A program made the position numbers and the translations under genes. Below, piece after piece: positions 43,553 to 51,567 of a DNA stretch of 64,000 nt. The stretch spans positions 1-64,000 of the forward strand of contig NZ_FNNV01000014.1 of the NCBI RefSeq assembly GCF_900106745.1. Direction: 5' to 3'. Under the pieces are notes generated by a model. It searched no databases. It was not told the origin of the DNA and saw only the letters and a list, made by a program, of their open reading frames with translations. Within the stretch, counting starts at the first letter, position 1. Each line of letters starts with the position of its first letter. This DNA is from Paenibacillus sp. CF384 (GTDB lineage Bacteria; Bacillota; Bacilli; Paenibacillales; Paenibacillaceae).

Positions 43553-44737
43553 CTATTTACTCATCTCGCCTTGTACGGATTGCGCGACTTTGATCATTTC
43601 ATTTTGCGGCAGATTACCGGTTGTGATTCTGAATTCTGTGCCGTCGTATGTCCATGTCAGCGTGCGCTGTTCGTCTTCGGCACCGCTTATAGAGCCGTAA
43701 GTGAAGCCCAGATCGATCAGATCACCTTTCATTGCGGATACCGCGACATCCTTCGGCTGCGTTTGAATCAAGGTGTAGTCGAAGCTGCCTGCGTAACGAA
43801 TCAGTATGCCCGCATTTCCGCCGAACACGATATCCTGCTGGTCTTTCTCCGATACGCCATCTGGAAGATAGGATGGCTCCATCGCTGTGAATGCCTGATT
43901 GATCGGTCCAAGCGTACCTTGTGAGCCGTCATCGGACTCTTCATTGGTTGTTCCGTTATTGTCCGGATTCGCCGTTGCATCCGAATCGGATTCGACTGCA
44001 TTATTCGAATTCGTACTCGTATCTGTATTCGCATCGGTTTCAACATTTGCATTCGTATTACTTTGATCGGAATCCGGCTCAGCTGTAGTCGGTTTGTCGG
44101 CCGCTGCACCCATGTTCGTCTGCGTATCGAATACGCTCTTCTCCAGCTTGGAGCCGAATTCGAACGAATCGAACTTAACGGATACCATCACCGCTGCATT
44201 GGCATCGCTGACTTCCACTTTGCTCGGGGCATAGTCGGATTTGTTCAGCCAGATTTTCTGCCGTGCAAGCGATCCGTTCTGATAATTAGCCATGACATCA
44301 AATACATAAGCATCATTGTCCACTGCAAATTGGCGCGAGTTGTCGAGCAGAATGCTTTGGACCAGCGTTTGATACAAGTACACTTGCCCTTGGTTAGCCG
44401 GCCAATCGCTTTGGAAACGGAACACTTTATTCAGGCGCGGCGTCAAGACAAAAACGCCCTCATCGTTGCGCAACACGATTTGCGTGATGTCCTTCTTCGC
44501 GTTCGTCAAAGCAATGCGATAGTATTGCGGCTTCTGATAAGAAACATCCACCTGATACTCCAGCGGCTGCTGGCCCGTAAACAGCGTCATCGTGCCTTTG
44601 CCATGATAGCTGCCCAAGTTAGTAAGTGTTTTGTCCAATTCCTTGACAACCGATTCCGCGTCCTTAGTCCCGCAGCCTGCGAGCACCGCCGTAAGGCAAA
44701 GCAAAATAGCTGCGATTAAACTGAATCGACGACGCAT
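43553..44737 (-). CDS. ydcC: sporulation-type lipoprotein YdcC (LolA-like)
   Basis: A 394-aa lipoprotein with lipobox LAGC (Cys at residue 22). The first ~200 residues follow the LolA/LppX half-barrel pattern of YdcC (LTNLGSYHGKGTMTLFTG, VDVSYQKPQYYRIALTNA). An Asn/Asp/Thr-rich linker of ~60 residues and a second domain of the DUF4367 type (TLIQTQPKDVAVSAMKGDLIDLG) follow. The position directly before alr is conserved in Bacillus, where ydcC is a mother-cell sporulation gene. The ATG at 44737 has GGTGG 5 bases upstream. Confidence 0.8.
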   Translation of the reverse strand: MRRRFSLIAAILLCLTAVLAGCGTKDAESVVKELDKTLTNLGSYHGKGTMTLFTGQQPLEYQVDVSYQKPQYYRIALTNAKKDITQIVLRNDEGVFVLTPRLNKVFRFQSDWPANQGQVYLYQTLVQSILLDNSRQFAVDNDAYVFDVMANYQNGSLARQKIWLNKSDYAPSKVEVSDANAAVMVSVKFDSFEFGSKLEKSVFDTQTNMGAAADKPTTAEPDSDQSNTNANVETDANTDTSTNSNNAVESDSDATANPDNNGTTNEESDDGSQGTLGPINQAFTAMEPSYLPDGVSEKDQQDIVFGGNAGILIRYAGSFDYTLIQTQPKDVAVSAMKGDLIDLGFTYGSISGAEDEQRTLTWTYDGTEFRITTGNLPQNEMIKVAQSVQGEMSK

Positions 44738-45038
44738 GAGATCCACCCCTCATCACAATTTTTAAACGTATCCGGAGTTGCCCTTGACAAAAAGCCGTTT
44801 ACGCTTGACTTGTACTATGTCTATGAGAGGACTTGGACAATTATGCAGACTAGCATGACAAGCTTGCGGGATCGATCTCGACATAAGAAAAGAAGAGCCC
44901 GTATAGGATCTCCTCCAATGTGTGAAAATGGTCTGATTTACAATTTCTCCAAACCACTATCATATTAGCTTAATAATTCTCTTCTATGCTGTTCAGAGAT
45001 ATGGCCCTGCCAGTATGTATAATAGAGGAGAGATGGGA
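44738..45038. other. divergent intergenic region
   Basis: About 300 bases between the divergent ydcC-like gene and the phytase-like gene. It should hold both promoters. I see TTGTCA and TTTAAA 18 bases apart on the minus strand near 44760-44790 as a weak candidate for ydcC, and nothing convincing on the plus strand; the TATAAT at 45018 is too close to the ribosome binding site. Confidence 0.4.
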
Positions 45039-46517
45039 ATGAAAGCTGTAACAAAGAAATGGGTTGCCGTAGCAGGCGCTGCTTGCCTCGTCATGGGCAG
45101 TACGCAAATTGTACAAGCTGCCGACACCGCACTCAAAGCACTAGCAGTCCAAATCAAGCTGTTTGCAGGCGATTCTGAAGTGAAGCTGGATAAAGACGCC
45201 GTCACGATCAATGGCAGCTTATACGTGCCGGTGAGAGCGATGGGCGAGGCACTTGGACAAGAAGTGGCTTGGGACAGCACAAGCAAGAAAGTGACTTTGC
45301 GCGCGTATCCTTATGTTGCCGGCAAATACACGTGGACAAACCCTCCAAGCCTTGGACTCGATTTGAAGGAAGGCGGCTTCTCCGGTCTGACTCATTTGCC
45401 GGGCGATCCGGACAATGTCTTCTATACGCTTGCTGATCGTGGTCCAAACGGACAAATTACGATCGACAAGACGGTTAATCGCACATTCCCGGTGCAGGAT
45501 TATGTACCTCGTTTCTATAAAATCAAGCTGGAAGGCAGCTCCGTGAACATCCTTGAGACGAACAAGCTGCTTCTTCCGGAAGGCACCAAAGGCGTCGTTT
45601 CGGGAAGTCGTTTCACGACTGGTCTTAGCAACATCGCTTCCGACGAGAAATCATACGACAACACAGGCAAGACTTTGCTGCCGCTAGATCCGGATGGACT
45701 CGATCTCGAAGGCATCGCATACAACAAGGTAGATGATACGTTCTGGATGTCCGATGAGTACCGCCCTTCGCTCATTCAATTGAAACGTGACGGTACGATT
45801 ATCAGCCGTTATGTTCCGGTAGGCGATAAAGCGAAGCTTGTAAACGCGCAAATTCCGGTAATCGAAGCGATTCCGGCTGTCTATTCCAAACGCATCGTTA
45901 ACCGCGGTTTCGAAGGCGTAACGATCAGCCCGGATGGCAAATTCCTCTACGCTTCCATTCAAAGCCCGATGGCTGTGCCGGATAAAGCGACAGGCGAAGC
46001 TTCCCGCAATCTGCGCATTCTGAAGATGGATTTGGCAACGAAGAAGCTTGTAGGCGAATATGTGTATGTGGCCGAGGATGCAAAATCATTCGTGAACGTT
46101 GCGCAGAAGGACGTGGTCATCTCCGATCTTCACGCACTGTCCGATGATGTTCTGCTCGTGGATGAGCGCGATAAGAATGAAGGCGCAGCAGCGCAAATCA
46201 AACGCGTCTACCGCATCGACCTCGCGAAAGCTACAAATATCCTTAACAACGCCGCTGTGAGCGGAAACGTTGAAGGGACATCGGATTGGAACGCGCTGAA
46301 CGTAACAACTGCGCCGAAAGAGCTGGTTGTGGATCTGACGACGCTCGACTATCCGTTCGAGAAATTCGAAGGGTTGACCGCGCTGAACAAGAACACGCTG
46401 GTTATTGCCAATGACAACGACTTCGGCGTTGGTGAATACGATGCTAACGGCGTTCTCAAAATTACGGACAAGCAAACTCAAGTGTGGGTAATTAAAGTAA
46501 AAGATATGTGGAAGTAG
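45039..46517 (+). CDS. secreted phytase-like esterase with stalk domain
   Basis: A 492-aa secreted protein. The signal peptide is MKAVTKKWVAVAGAACLVMG through QAADT (cleavage near residue 29). A copper-amine-oxidase-like stalk motif follows (ITINGSLYVPVRAMGEALGQEVAWD, about 55-85) and then an esterase-like-activity-of-phytase beta-propeller domain (about 100-490) with GLDLEGIAYNKVDDTFWMSDEYRP and GFEGVTISPDGKFLYASIQSP. The substrate may be a phosphoester outside the cell, but the family is poorly tested. The ATG at 45039 has AGGAG 8 bases upstream. It is monocistronic. Confidence 0.82.
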   Translation: MKAVTKKWVAVAGAACLVMGSTQIVQAADTALKALAVQIKLFAGDSEVKLDKDAVTINGSLYVPVRAMGEALGQEVAWDSTSKKVTLRAYPYVAGKYTWTNPPSLGLDLKEGGFSGLTHLPGDPDNVFYTLADRGPNGQITIDKTVNRTFPVQDYVPRFYKIKLEGSSVNILETNKLLLPEGTKGVVSGSRFTTGLSNIASDEKSYDNTGKTLLPLDPDGLDLEGIAYNKVDDTFWMSDEYRPSLIQLKRDGTIISRYVPVGDKAKLVNAQIPVIEAIPAVYSKRIVNRGFEGVTISPDGKFLYASIQSPMAVPDKATGEASRNLRILKMDLATKKLVGEYVYVAEDAKSFVNVAQKDVVISDLHALSDDVLLVDERDKNEGAAAQIKRVYRIDLAKATNILNNAAVSGNVEGTSDWNALNVTTAPKELVVDLTTLDYPFEKFEGLTALNKNTLVIANDNDFGVGEYDANGVLKITDKQTQVWVIKVKDMWK

Positions 46518-46520
46518 AAT

Positions 46521-46567
46521 AAAGGGCTGTCCGGTCGTCTTCGATGACTGGGCAGCCCTTCAATTTT
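46521..46567 (+). terminator. terminator of the phytase-like gene
   Basis: AAGGGCTG pairs with CAGCCCTT across a ~23-base loop, followed by CAATTTTT, just past the stop. Confidence 0.8.
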
Positions 46568-46781
46568 TGGCATCATTGATATTTCCAGCGGTTTCCGAAT
46601 TGCTAACGGATATCACAAACCGGGACAAATCTCAACATTAACAGTCGGTAGCACACGTGGCGATTTTTGTGTCGAGAGTTCCACTTTCGAATTCTCGATG
46701 GTTTTTAGCAGCTGTTTTGGAGCTGAGCGTTCGGTTTTTGAACTCTCAGCCTGGACAGGCCGTGAACCTGTGGCGTTTCTA

Positions 46782-47093
46782 GGACTGAGAATCGGGTTTC
46801 ACGACTCTCAGCTTCATTTCACCTTGGTTTCGGCGCTGAGAGTTGGGTTTTCCTACTCTCAGCATCTTAAACCGGTGTATTTGCGGTAGGTTGAGGGCTG
46901 AGACTCGGGTTTCACGACTCTCAGTTTCATTTCACCTTGGTTTCGGCGCTGAAAGTCGGATTTTCCTACTCTCAGCATCTTAAACCGGTGTAATTGCGGG
47001 GGGTTGAGGGCTGAGAGTCGGGTTTCACGACTCTCAGCTACGTAACAGCACGGTTTCGGCTACGAGAGTCGGGTTTTCCTACTCTCAAGTTTT
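46782..47093. repeat. 113-bp tandem repeat of GAGAGT/ACTCTC hairpins
   Basis: Two full units (from 46782 and 46895) and a diverged third (from 47008) begin 113 bases apart. Each unit carries two hairpins, CTGAGAGTCGGG-TTTCACGACTCTCAG and GCTGAGAGT-TGGGTTTTCCT-ACTCTCAGC in form, joined by conserved text (TTCATTTCACCTTGGTTTCG, CATCTTAAACCGGTGTA). Two single looser hairpins precede the array (46674-46696, 46722-46750). The ~580 bases between the flanking terminators contain nothing else. Confidence 0.88.
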
Positions 47094-47109
47094 ATAAACG
47101 TGGGCAAAC

Positions 47110-47143
47110 AACAAAAAGCCTCCACTATTGGAGGCTTTTTGTT
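47110..47143. terminator. terminator of the iron/heme operon
   Basis: A 12-bp stem AAAAAGCCTCCA with TGGAGGCTTTTT and a four-base loop, symmetrical, 8 bases after the stop of the minus-strand operon. Confidence 0.92.
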
Positions 47144-47150
47144 TGCTGCA

Positions 47151-48020
47151 TTAGTTAGCGGCTGACTCAACCGGTGCGGACTCTGGCAAATGAGAGACCA
47201 CAACTTGATAGATGGTCACTTTGTTGCCGACGATTGGACCTGCTGCTGCTTCCGCAGCCGGTTGGCCGCCGTGTCCTTGGCCTTGACCATGTGCTTGGCC
47301 GCCGTGTCCTTGGCCGTGACCGTGTCCTTGGCCGCCTTGGCCGTGAGCTGAACCTTGCGCTCCCTCGCGGCGAGTATGTGCATGACGGAAAGAATCGCTG
47401 TTCGCCCAAGCTTGGAAATCTTCTTCCTTCTCCCAAGTTGTGCATACGCGGATTTCTTCGGTTTCTTCCGAAACGACAGCATGCAGAACATCCATCCGGA
47501 CAAATCCAGGGAATGTATGTACTGTCTTAGGCGTCTTGAAGCGTTCCAATACCGCCTCTGCAAAGCCGGCACGAACCTCAATCCGATTTTCTACCACAAT
47601 CATCGTCTTCGTCCCCTTCTCATCGATATTCAAGAGCGACTTCAAATAAGAGACAACCTCTTTCGCTTGCTCCCCGCCGATCATCGCATGCTGCAGCAGC
47701 GTAATGCCGTGCGGTCCACGCGCATGAATCGATTCCGGATACTTGGTAAGCGTCGATTGGATCACTTCCAGGTCACCGAGCATAGCGGCAGCAAATAAGT
47801 CGATTCGCGCCCCTTTGGACAACAGCCACTCTGCAATGTCACGGCGTCCTACATGAGATGCCGCGCCAAGAGCTGTCTCCCAATCATCGCCGCCCCAGTT
47901 CATGGATGCGTGCAATAAAGCAGGCTCTTGCTCAAGCAGGGTTTGGACCTTATTCAAATCCGCGTGTGCTGCGCCTACGAATTCCCGCACCAATTCGGTG
48001 CTTAAAGCTGCTTTGGCCAA
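47151..48020 (-). CDS. ankyrin-repeat / IsdG-type heme monooxygenase fusion with His-Gly insertion
   Basis: A 289-aa protein in three parts. Residues 1-130 are ankyrin repeats (ALGAASHVGRRDIAEWLLSKG, LFAAAMLGDLEVIQ, ITLLQHAMIGGEQAKEVVSYL). From 140 on it follows staphylococcal IsdG: VENRIEVRAGFAEAVLERF, then TTWEKEEDFQAWANSDSFRHAH, then IVGNKVTIYQV. The catalytic residues N7, W67 and H77 of IsdG correspond to N145, W205 and H215 with identical spacing. Between H215 and the last strand lies a His/Gly/Gln-rich insertion (about 224-252) absent from IsdG. Heme ring opening to release iron is the likely reaction. TTG start, AGGAGG 8 bases upstream. Last gene of the Fur-box operon. Confidence 0.85.
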   Translation of the reverse strand: MAKAALSTELVREFVGAAHADLNKVQTLLEQEPALLHASMNWGGDDWETALGAASHVGRRDIAEWLLSKGARIDLFAAAMLGDLEVIQSTLTKYPESIHARGPHGITLLQHAMIGGEQAKEVVSYLKSLLNIDEKGTKTMIVVENRIEVRAGFAEAVLERFKTPKTVHTFPGFVRMDVLHAVVSEETEEIRVCTTWEKEEDFQAWANSDSFRHAHTRREGAQGSAHGQGGQGHGHGQGHGGQAHGQGQGHGGQPAAEAAAGPIVGNKVTIYQVVVSHLPESAPVESAAN

Positions 48021-48049
48021 TCGAATCTCCTCCTCATTATAACTTACTT

Positions 48050-48859
48050 TTATGCTGTCGCTTCATGAGGCTGTTTGTTTACAATACCGCTTGGCAAATA
48101 AACGGGAACACCTTCATCGTAGTACACTTTGGCTTCGATGCCAAACACTTCGCGGAAGAACTCCACACGGAATACTTCGCCCGGCGTGCCTTGCTTCACG
48201 ATCGCTCCGTTCTTCATCGCTACAATCCGGTCGCAGAAACGAGCCGCTTGATTCAAATCATGCAGGACCATCACAACCGTAATGCCTTGATCCTGATTCA
48301 AGCTGCGGATCAGTTCCATCAATTCCAATTGATGCGCAATGTCCAAATAAGTCGTCGGTTCATCCAGCAGCAGAACACGAGGCGTCTGTGCCATACACAT
48401 GGCAAGCCATGCACGCTGACGCTCTCCGCCTGATAATTCCAACAGGGAACGATGCTGCAGCCTCGTCATGCTGGTAACCTGCAGCGCCCAATCGACCACT
48501 TCCTCATGTGGGCCCCTGCATTCTTCATACCATTTCAAATGAGGATTACGCCCTCTGCGAACAAGGTCGCGCACCGTAATGTCCAAGGCGCCTTCCTGTG
48601 TTTGCGCAAGCATCGTCATCGTTCTCGCAACGGATTTGTTATCCATGCCAGCAAGATCCCGGCCCTCCAGCTCAATCTTACCGGATTGAGGAGTTGCAAG
48701 TCTTGCCAGCATGCGCAGAACAGTCGATTTGCCCGAGCCGTTAGGACCCACGATACCGAGCCATTCTCCGGCAGCAACTTTAAGATTGAAGCCGTTCACG
48801 ATCGGAGCGGAACGCTCATAGCCATACTTTAATTGATCGGCAGCTATTGCAGGATTCAT
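48050..48859 (-). CDS. iron/heme ABC transporter ATPase (FecE/HmuV-like)
   Basis: A 269-aa ATPase: Walker A GPNGSGKST (about residues 37-45), signature LSGGERQRAWLAM, Walker B VLLLDEPTTYLDIAHQLELM. The LDEPTTYLDIAHQ string is typical of siderophore, heme and B12 importers. Its start overlaps the permease stop by four bases. It energises import by the permease encoded upstream. Confidence 0.9.
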   Translation of the reverse strand: MNPAIAADQLKYGYERSAPIVNGFNLKVAAGEWLGIVGPNGSGKSTVLRMLARLATPQSGKIELEGRDLAGMDNKSVARTMTMLAQTQEGALDITVRDLVRRGRNPHLKWYEECRGPHEEVVDWALQVTSMTRLQHRSLLELSGGERQRAWLAMCMAQTPRVLLLDEPTTYLDIAHQLELMELIRSLNQDQGITVVMVLHDLNQAARFCDRIVAMKNGAIVKQGTPGEVFRVEFFREVFGIEAKVYYDEGVPVYLPSGIVNKQPHEATA

Positions 48860-49884
48860 CGTTTGACCCCTTTCCTAAGCAAATAGAGGAAGAAAGGCGC
48901 ACCGAGAAGCGCAAGTAAAATACCTACTGGGAACTCGATCGGATCAAACCAGCTGCGTGCAGCTGTATCCGCGGCCATGACTAACGTTCCCCCGCCCATG
49001 GCTGAAATGGGCAGCAGAATTCGATAGTCATTGCCGACTAACAGCCTTACGATATGCGGGACAACAAGGCCGACGAAGCCGACCATCCCAACGATGCTGA
49101 TCGAAGCACCTGCCAGGAAGGTAGATAGCAGAATAATAAGCAATCTTCCGATCTCCACCCGGCTTCCGAGCAGCTTAGCGGCATCGTCGCCAAGGACGAG
49201 CAGGTTAGCTGTCTTAATCAAGAAGATCGAAGCTATGATGCCAATAACGGCATAGGGCAGCAGCGTTTGAAAATGCGGCCAGCTCCGTCCGTTCAAGCTT
49301 CCCGACATCCATGGCAGAACGGATTGAACCTTTTCACTATTCAAAATCATCAGCGCCGTCATCGCCGCGCCGAGCAGCGAATTGACCGCAACTCCCGCCA
49401 GAATCAATCGCATCGGAGAAGCGCCGCCTTTCCACGAGAGGGCATACACAACTGCTGCTGCAGTAAGCGCACCAAGGAAAGCCGCAATGGGCAGATAGGC
49501 GATCTTCTCGGGGAACAAAATCATAATAACAACAGCCGCAAGTCCGCCGCCGGAGGAAACGCCGATAATACCGGGATCAGCGAGCGGATTACGGAAGACA
49601 CCTTGCAAGAAGGTGCCAGAGATCGCCAGGCAGATGCCTGCCAGCATGCCGGTCAATACACGCGGAAGCCTGAGATTCCAAACAATTTGCCTCGATTCCG
49701 AGTCGGAGGCGTGAAGCAATGAGCTCCACACCTCGCGCGCCGGAATCGGAATTGAGCCTGACATCAAGCCATACAACCCTGCAAGCAGCAGCAGGACAAG
49801 ACTAATAATTAGTACACTGCCTCTGCGAATACTTCTCGAGGTTCGCACCTCTTGCGCTCTTTGTCCGGTTACGATTGTCGCCAT
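48856..49884 (-). CDS. iron/heme ABC transporter permease (FecCD family)
   Basis: A 342-aa permease with about ten hydrophobic helices and FecCD landmarks: PRVLTGMLAGICLAISGTFLQGVFRNPLADPGIIGVSSGG near the N-terminus and GMVGFVGLVVPHIVRLLVGNDYR near the C-terminus. It is only 4 bases from the binding-protein gene and overlaps the ATPase gene. The substrate is iron-siderophore or heme; the monooxygenase in the operon favours heme. Confidence 0.92.
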   Translation of the reverse strand: MATIVTGQRAQEVRTSRSIRRGSVLIISLVLLLLAGLYGLMSGSIPIPAREVWSSLLHASDSESRQIVWNLRLPRVLTGMLAGICLAISGTFLQGVFRNPLADPGIIGVSSGGGLAAVVIMILFPEKIAYLPIAAFLGALTAAAVVYALSWKGGASPMRLILAGVAVNSLLGAAMTALMILNSEKVQSVLPWMSGSLNGRSWPHFQTLLPYAVIGIIASIFLIKTANLLVLGDDAAKLLGSRVEIGRLLIILLSTFLAGASISIVGMVGFVGLVVPHIVRLLVGNDYRILLPISAMGGGTLVMAADTAARSWFDPIEFPVGILLALLGAPFFLYLLRKGVKR

Positions 49885-49888
49885 CGGA

Positions 49889-51160
49889 TTAATCCACCGT
49901 TAAGAGCAATTTGTTGATGGTTTCGATCGCTTGCGGCGCTCTGATGCCTGGGTTTGCCGCGAACAGATCGGAAGGCAGCACTTCAAACTTGTCATTCTTC
50001 ACGGCCGGCAAGCTCTTCCAAGCTGCATTGGATTCGAATTCTTTCTTGAAGCTTGCTTTGACATCTGCTGCATCGCCATGCGTAATGAATAGAATAATGT
50101 CCGGATTTGCAGCCACGATCCGCTCAAGGCTCAGCTCCGCGTATTGCGGCATGCCGTCCATTCCTTTGAACGAAGAAGCCACGTTCTTACCGCCCGCAAG
50201 CTCCAAGAAGTTGCCAGGGTAGCTCGTAGGAAGCGCAATAACGAAACTGCCCGGTGCGCCGTAAACGATCAGTGTTTTCGGAGCTGTGGCCGGTTTCTTC
50301 AAACCTGTCACATCGCTGTTCATCTTCGCAATCAGCTCTGCGGCTTTCGTTTCTTGACCAAGAATGCGGCCATAAAGTTTAATCGAAGCTTGAATTTCAG
50401 TAAAGGAATTGTGCGAGTTGAACATCACTTGTGCGCCAAGCTTCTCAATCGTCGCTTGCTGCGTCTTCAGTGCAGGGCTTGCAATGACGAGATCCGGTTT
50501 CAATGTAGCCAGCTTCTCGAAATTAAGACCGTGAGAGCTTCCCACTTCTGGAACGGACGTCGCTTCAGCAGGGAAGACTTTGCCGATTGCAGTGGAACGA
50601 CCGACAACTTTGCTGCCAAGCGCATAAATAATTTCCGTATCGGAGGAAGACAGCGTTACGATGCGGCTTGGTTTCTTCTTCAGCGTAAACGCGCCTGTGC
50701 TTGTCGTCACAGTCATCGTGCTGGTGATCGCAACGGAATTGAAGTTCTTATTGTATGTAACCCATTTGCCGAATGCCTCGGAGATCAGACGAAGCGGAAC
50801 ATAGGTTTTGCCATCTGAAATCACAGGTGCCGACTCCAGCGCTTTATAATCATTATTTATGTATGCAGAAGTAGAACCCACTGTCAGTTTAACCGTAACG
50901 CCGCCTTGTACAGCGGAAACGGATTTATTCTTCGCATCCCATGTTGCACGACCGCCAAGCGCATTAACGAGGCTGCTGTAGGGTACAAGCGTTCTGCCGT
51001 TAATCACTTTAGGTGCGGCATCGAGCGAAACTGACTTCCCGTCAAGCGTAACACTTATGGATGAACTTGCTGCTTGTGCTGCTTGACCTGACCCTATTGC
51101 TAAAGGAGCTGCTAGCACCGATGCAGCTAATAATGAACGAGTTAAAACTTTGGAAAACAC
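49889..51160 (-). CDS. iron/heme-binding protein with stalk domains and no lipobox
   Basis: A 423-aa protein. An Ala-rich signal peptide (MFSKVLTRSLLAASVLAAPLA to AQAAS) has no Cys. Two copper-amine-oxidase-like stalk motifs follow (VINGRTLVPYSSLVNALGGRATWD; ISDGKTYVPLRLISEAFGKWVTY), then a TroA/FecB-type binding domain (about 150-420) with SRIVTLSSSDTEIIYALGS, VPEVGSSHGLNFEKLATLKPDLVIAS and LSLERIVAANPDIILFITHG. Binding proteins of Gram-positive ABC importers are normally lipoproteins, so attachment here must differ. The GTG start at 51160 has GGGAG 9 bases upstream. First gene of the operon, behind two Fur boxes. Confidence 0.85.
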   Translation of the reverse strand: MFSKVLTRSLLAASVLAAPLAIGSGQAAQAASSSISVTLDGKSVSLDAAPKVINGRTLVPYSSLVNALGGRATWDAKNKSVSAVQGGVTVKLTVGSTSAYINNDYKALESAPVISDGKTYVPLRLISEAFGKWVTYNKNFNSVAITSTMTVTTSTGAFTLKKKPSRIVTLSSSDTEIIYALGSKVVGRSTAIGKVFPAEATSVPEVGSSHGLNFEKLATLKPDLVIASPALKTQQATIEKLGAQVMFNSHNSFTEIQASIKLYGRILGQETKAAELIAKMNSDVTGLKKPATAPKTLIVYGAPGSFVIALPTSYPGNFLELAGGKNVASSFKGMDGMPQYAELSLERIVAANPDIILFITHGDAADVKASFKKEFESNAAWKSLPAVKNDKFEVLPSDLFAANPGIRAPQAIETINKLLLTVD

Positions 51161-51180
51161 ATGACCACTCTCCCAATAAT

Positions 51181-51195
51181 TAATAATGATAATCA
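51181..51195 (-). promoter_or_regulatory. Fur box 2 (proximal)
   Basis: The minus strand reads TGATTATCATTATTA, 13 of 15 matches to the 7-1-7 Fur consensus TGATAATnATTATCA. It lies 20 bases before the start of the binding-protein gene, overlapping the likely -10 region. Confidence 0.7.
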
Positions 51196-51222
51196 CTCTC
51201 AATCAACACAAATAATGATATT

Positions 51223-51237
51223 CGATAATGATTCTCA
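51223..51237 (-). promoter_or_regulatory. Fur box 1 (distal)
   Basis: The minus strand reads TGAGAATCATTATCG, 13 of 15 matches to TGATAATnATTATCA. It is 42 bases (four helical turns) from the proximal box, so two dimers could lie on one face. Iron-dependent repression of the operon follows from family knowledge. Confidence 0.78.
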
Positions 51238-51239
51238 TT

Positions 51240-51567
51240 GTCAATGATAACTTTTAATCTATTATTAATAATCTCGAAGATGCCTGCAGATCGTATTTCC
51301 CCTTCTACTATAAGGTGCATTTTCATAGAAACTGCAATGGATTTGCTTCAGAAAGAGGGGCATTCGAGCCTATGTTTATCCTTCAAGCAAGCCAAATTCC
51401 TCCGTCCGACTTTACCTCGCACTTTTCTAGCATTTGAACTTAAAAACAACCTGCTTTTACCCAATTCCATACAGAAATCAAATAGTTTTTACCCATTTGT
51501 TTTAACACTTTCCATGTATCTTTAGTATCAAAGAAGAACCTAATCCTATGAAACAGGAGTGAACCAT
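51240..51567. other. divergent spacer before the chemoreceptor gene
   Basis: About 330 bases between the Fur-controlled operon and the chemoreceptor. It is AT-rich. Short open frames are present but have no ribosome binding site and no recognisable protein. The chemoreceptor promoter should lie in its right half; I see no clear sigma-A or sigma-D motif. Confidence 0.4.

Noticed and set aside
45018-45023. TATAAT before the phytase-like gene
   Set aside because: It abuts the AGAGGAG ribosome binding site and only 15 bases separate it from the start codon, so transcription from it would lose that site.
51238-51525. 95-codon frame between the iron operon and the chemoreceptor gene
   Set aside because: It starts inside the Fur-box region, has no ribosome binding site and no recognisable protein features.
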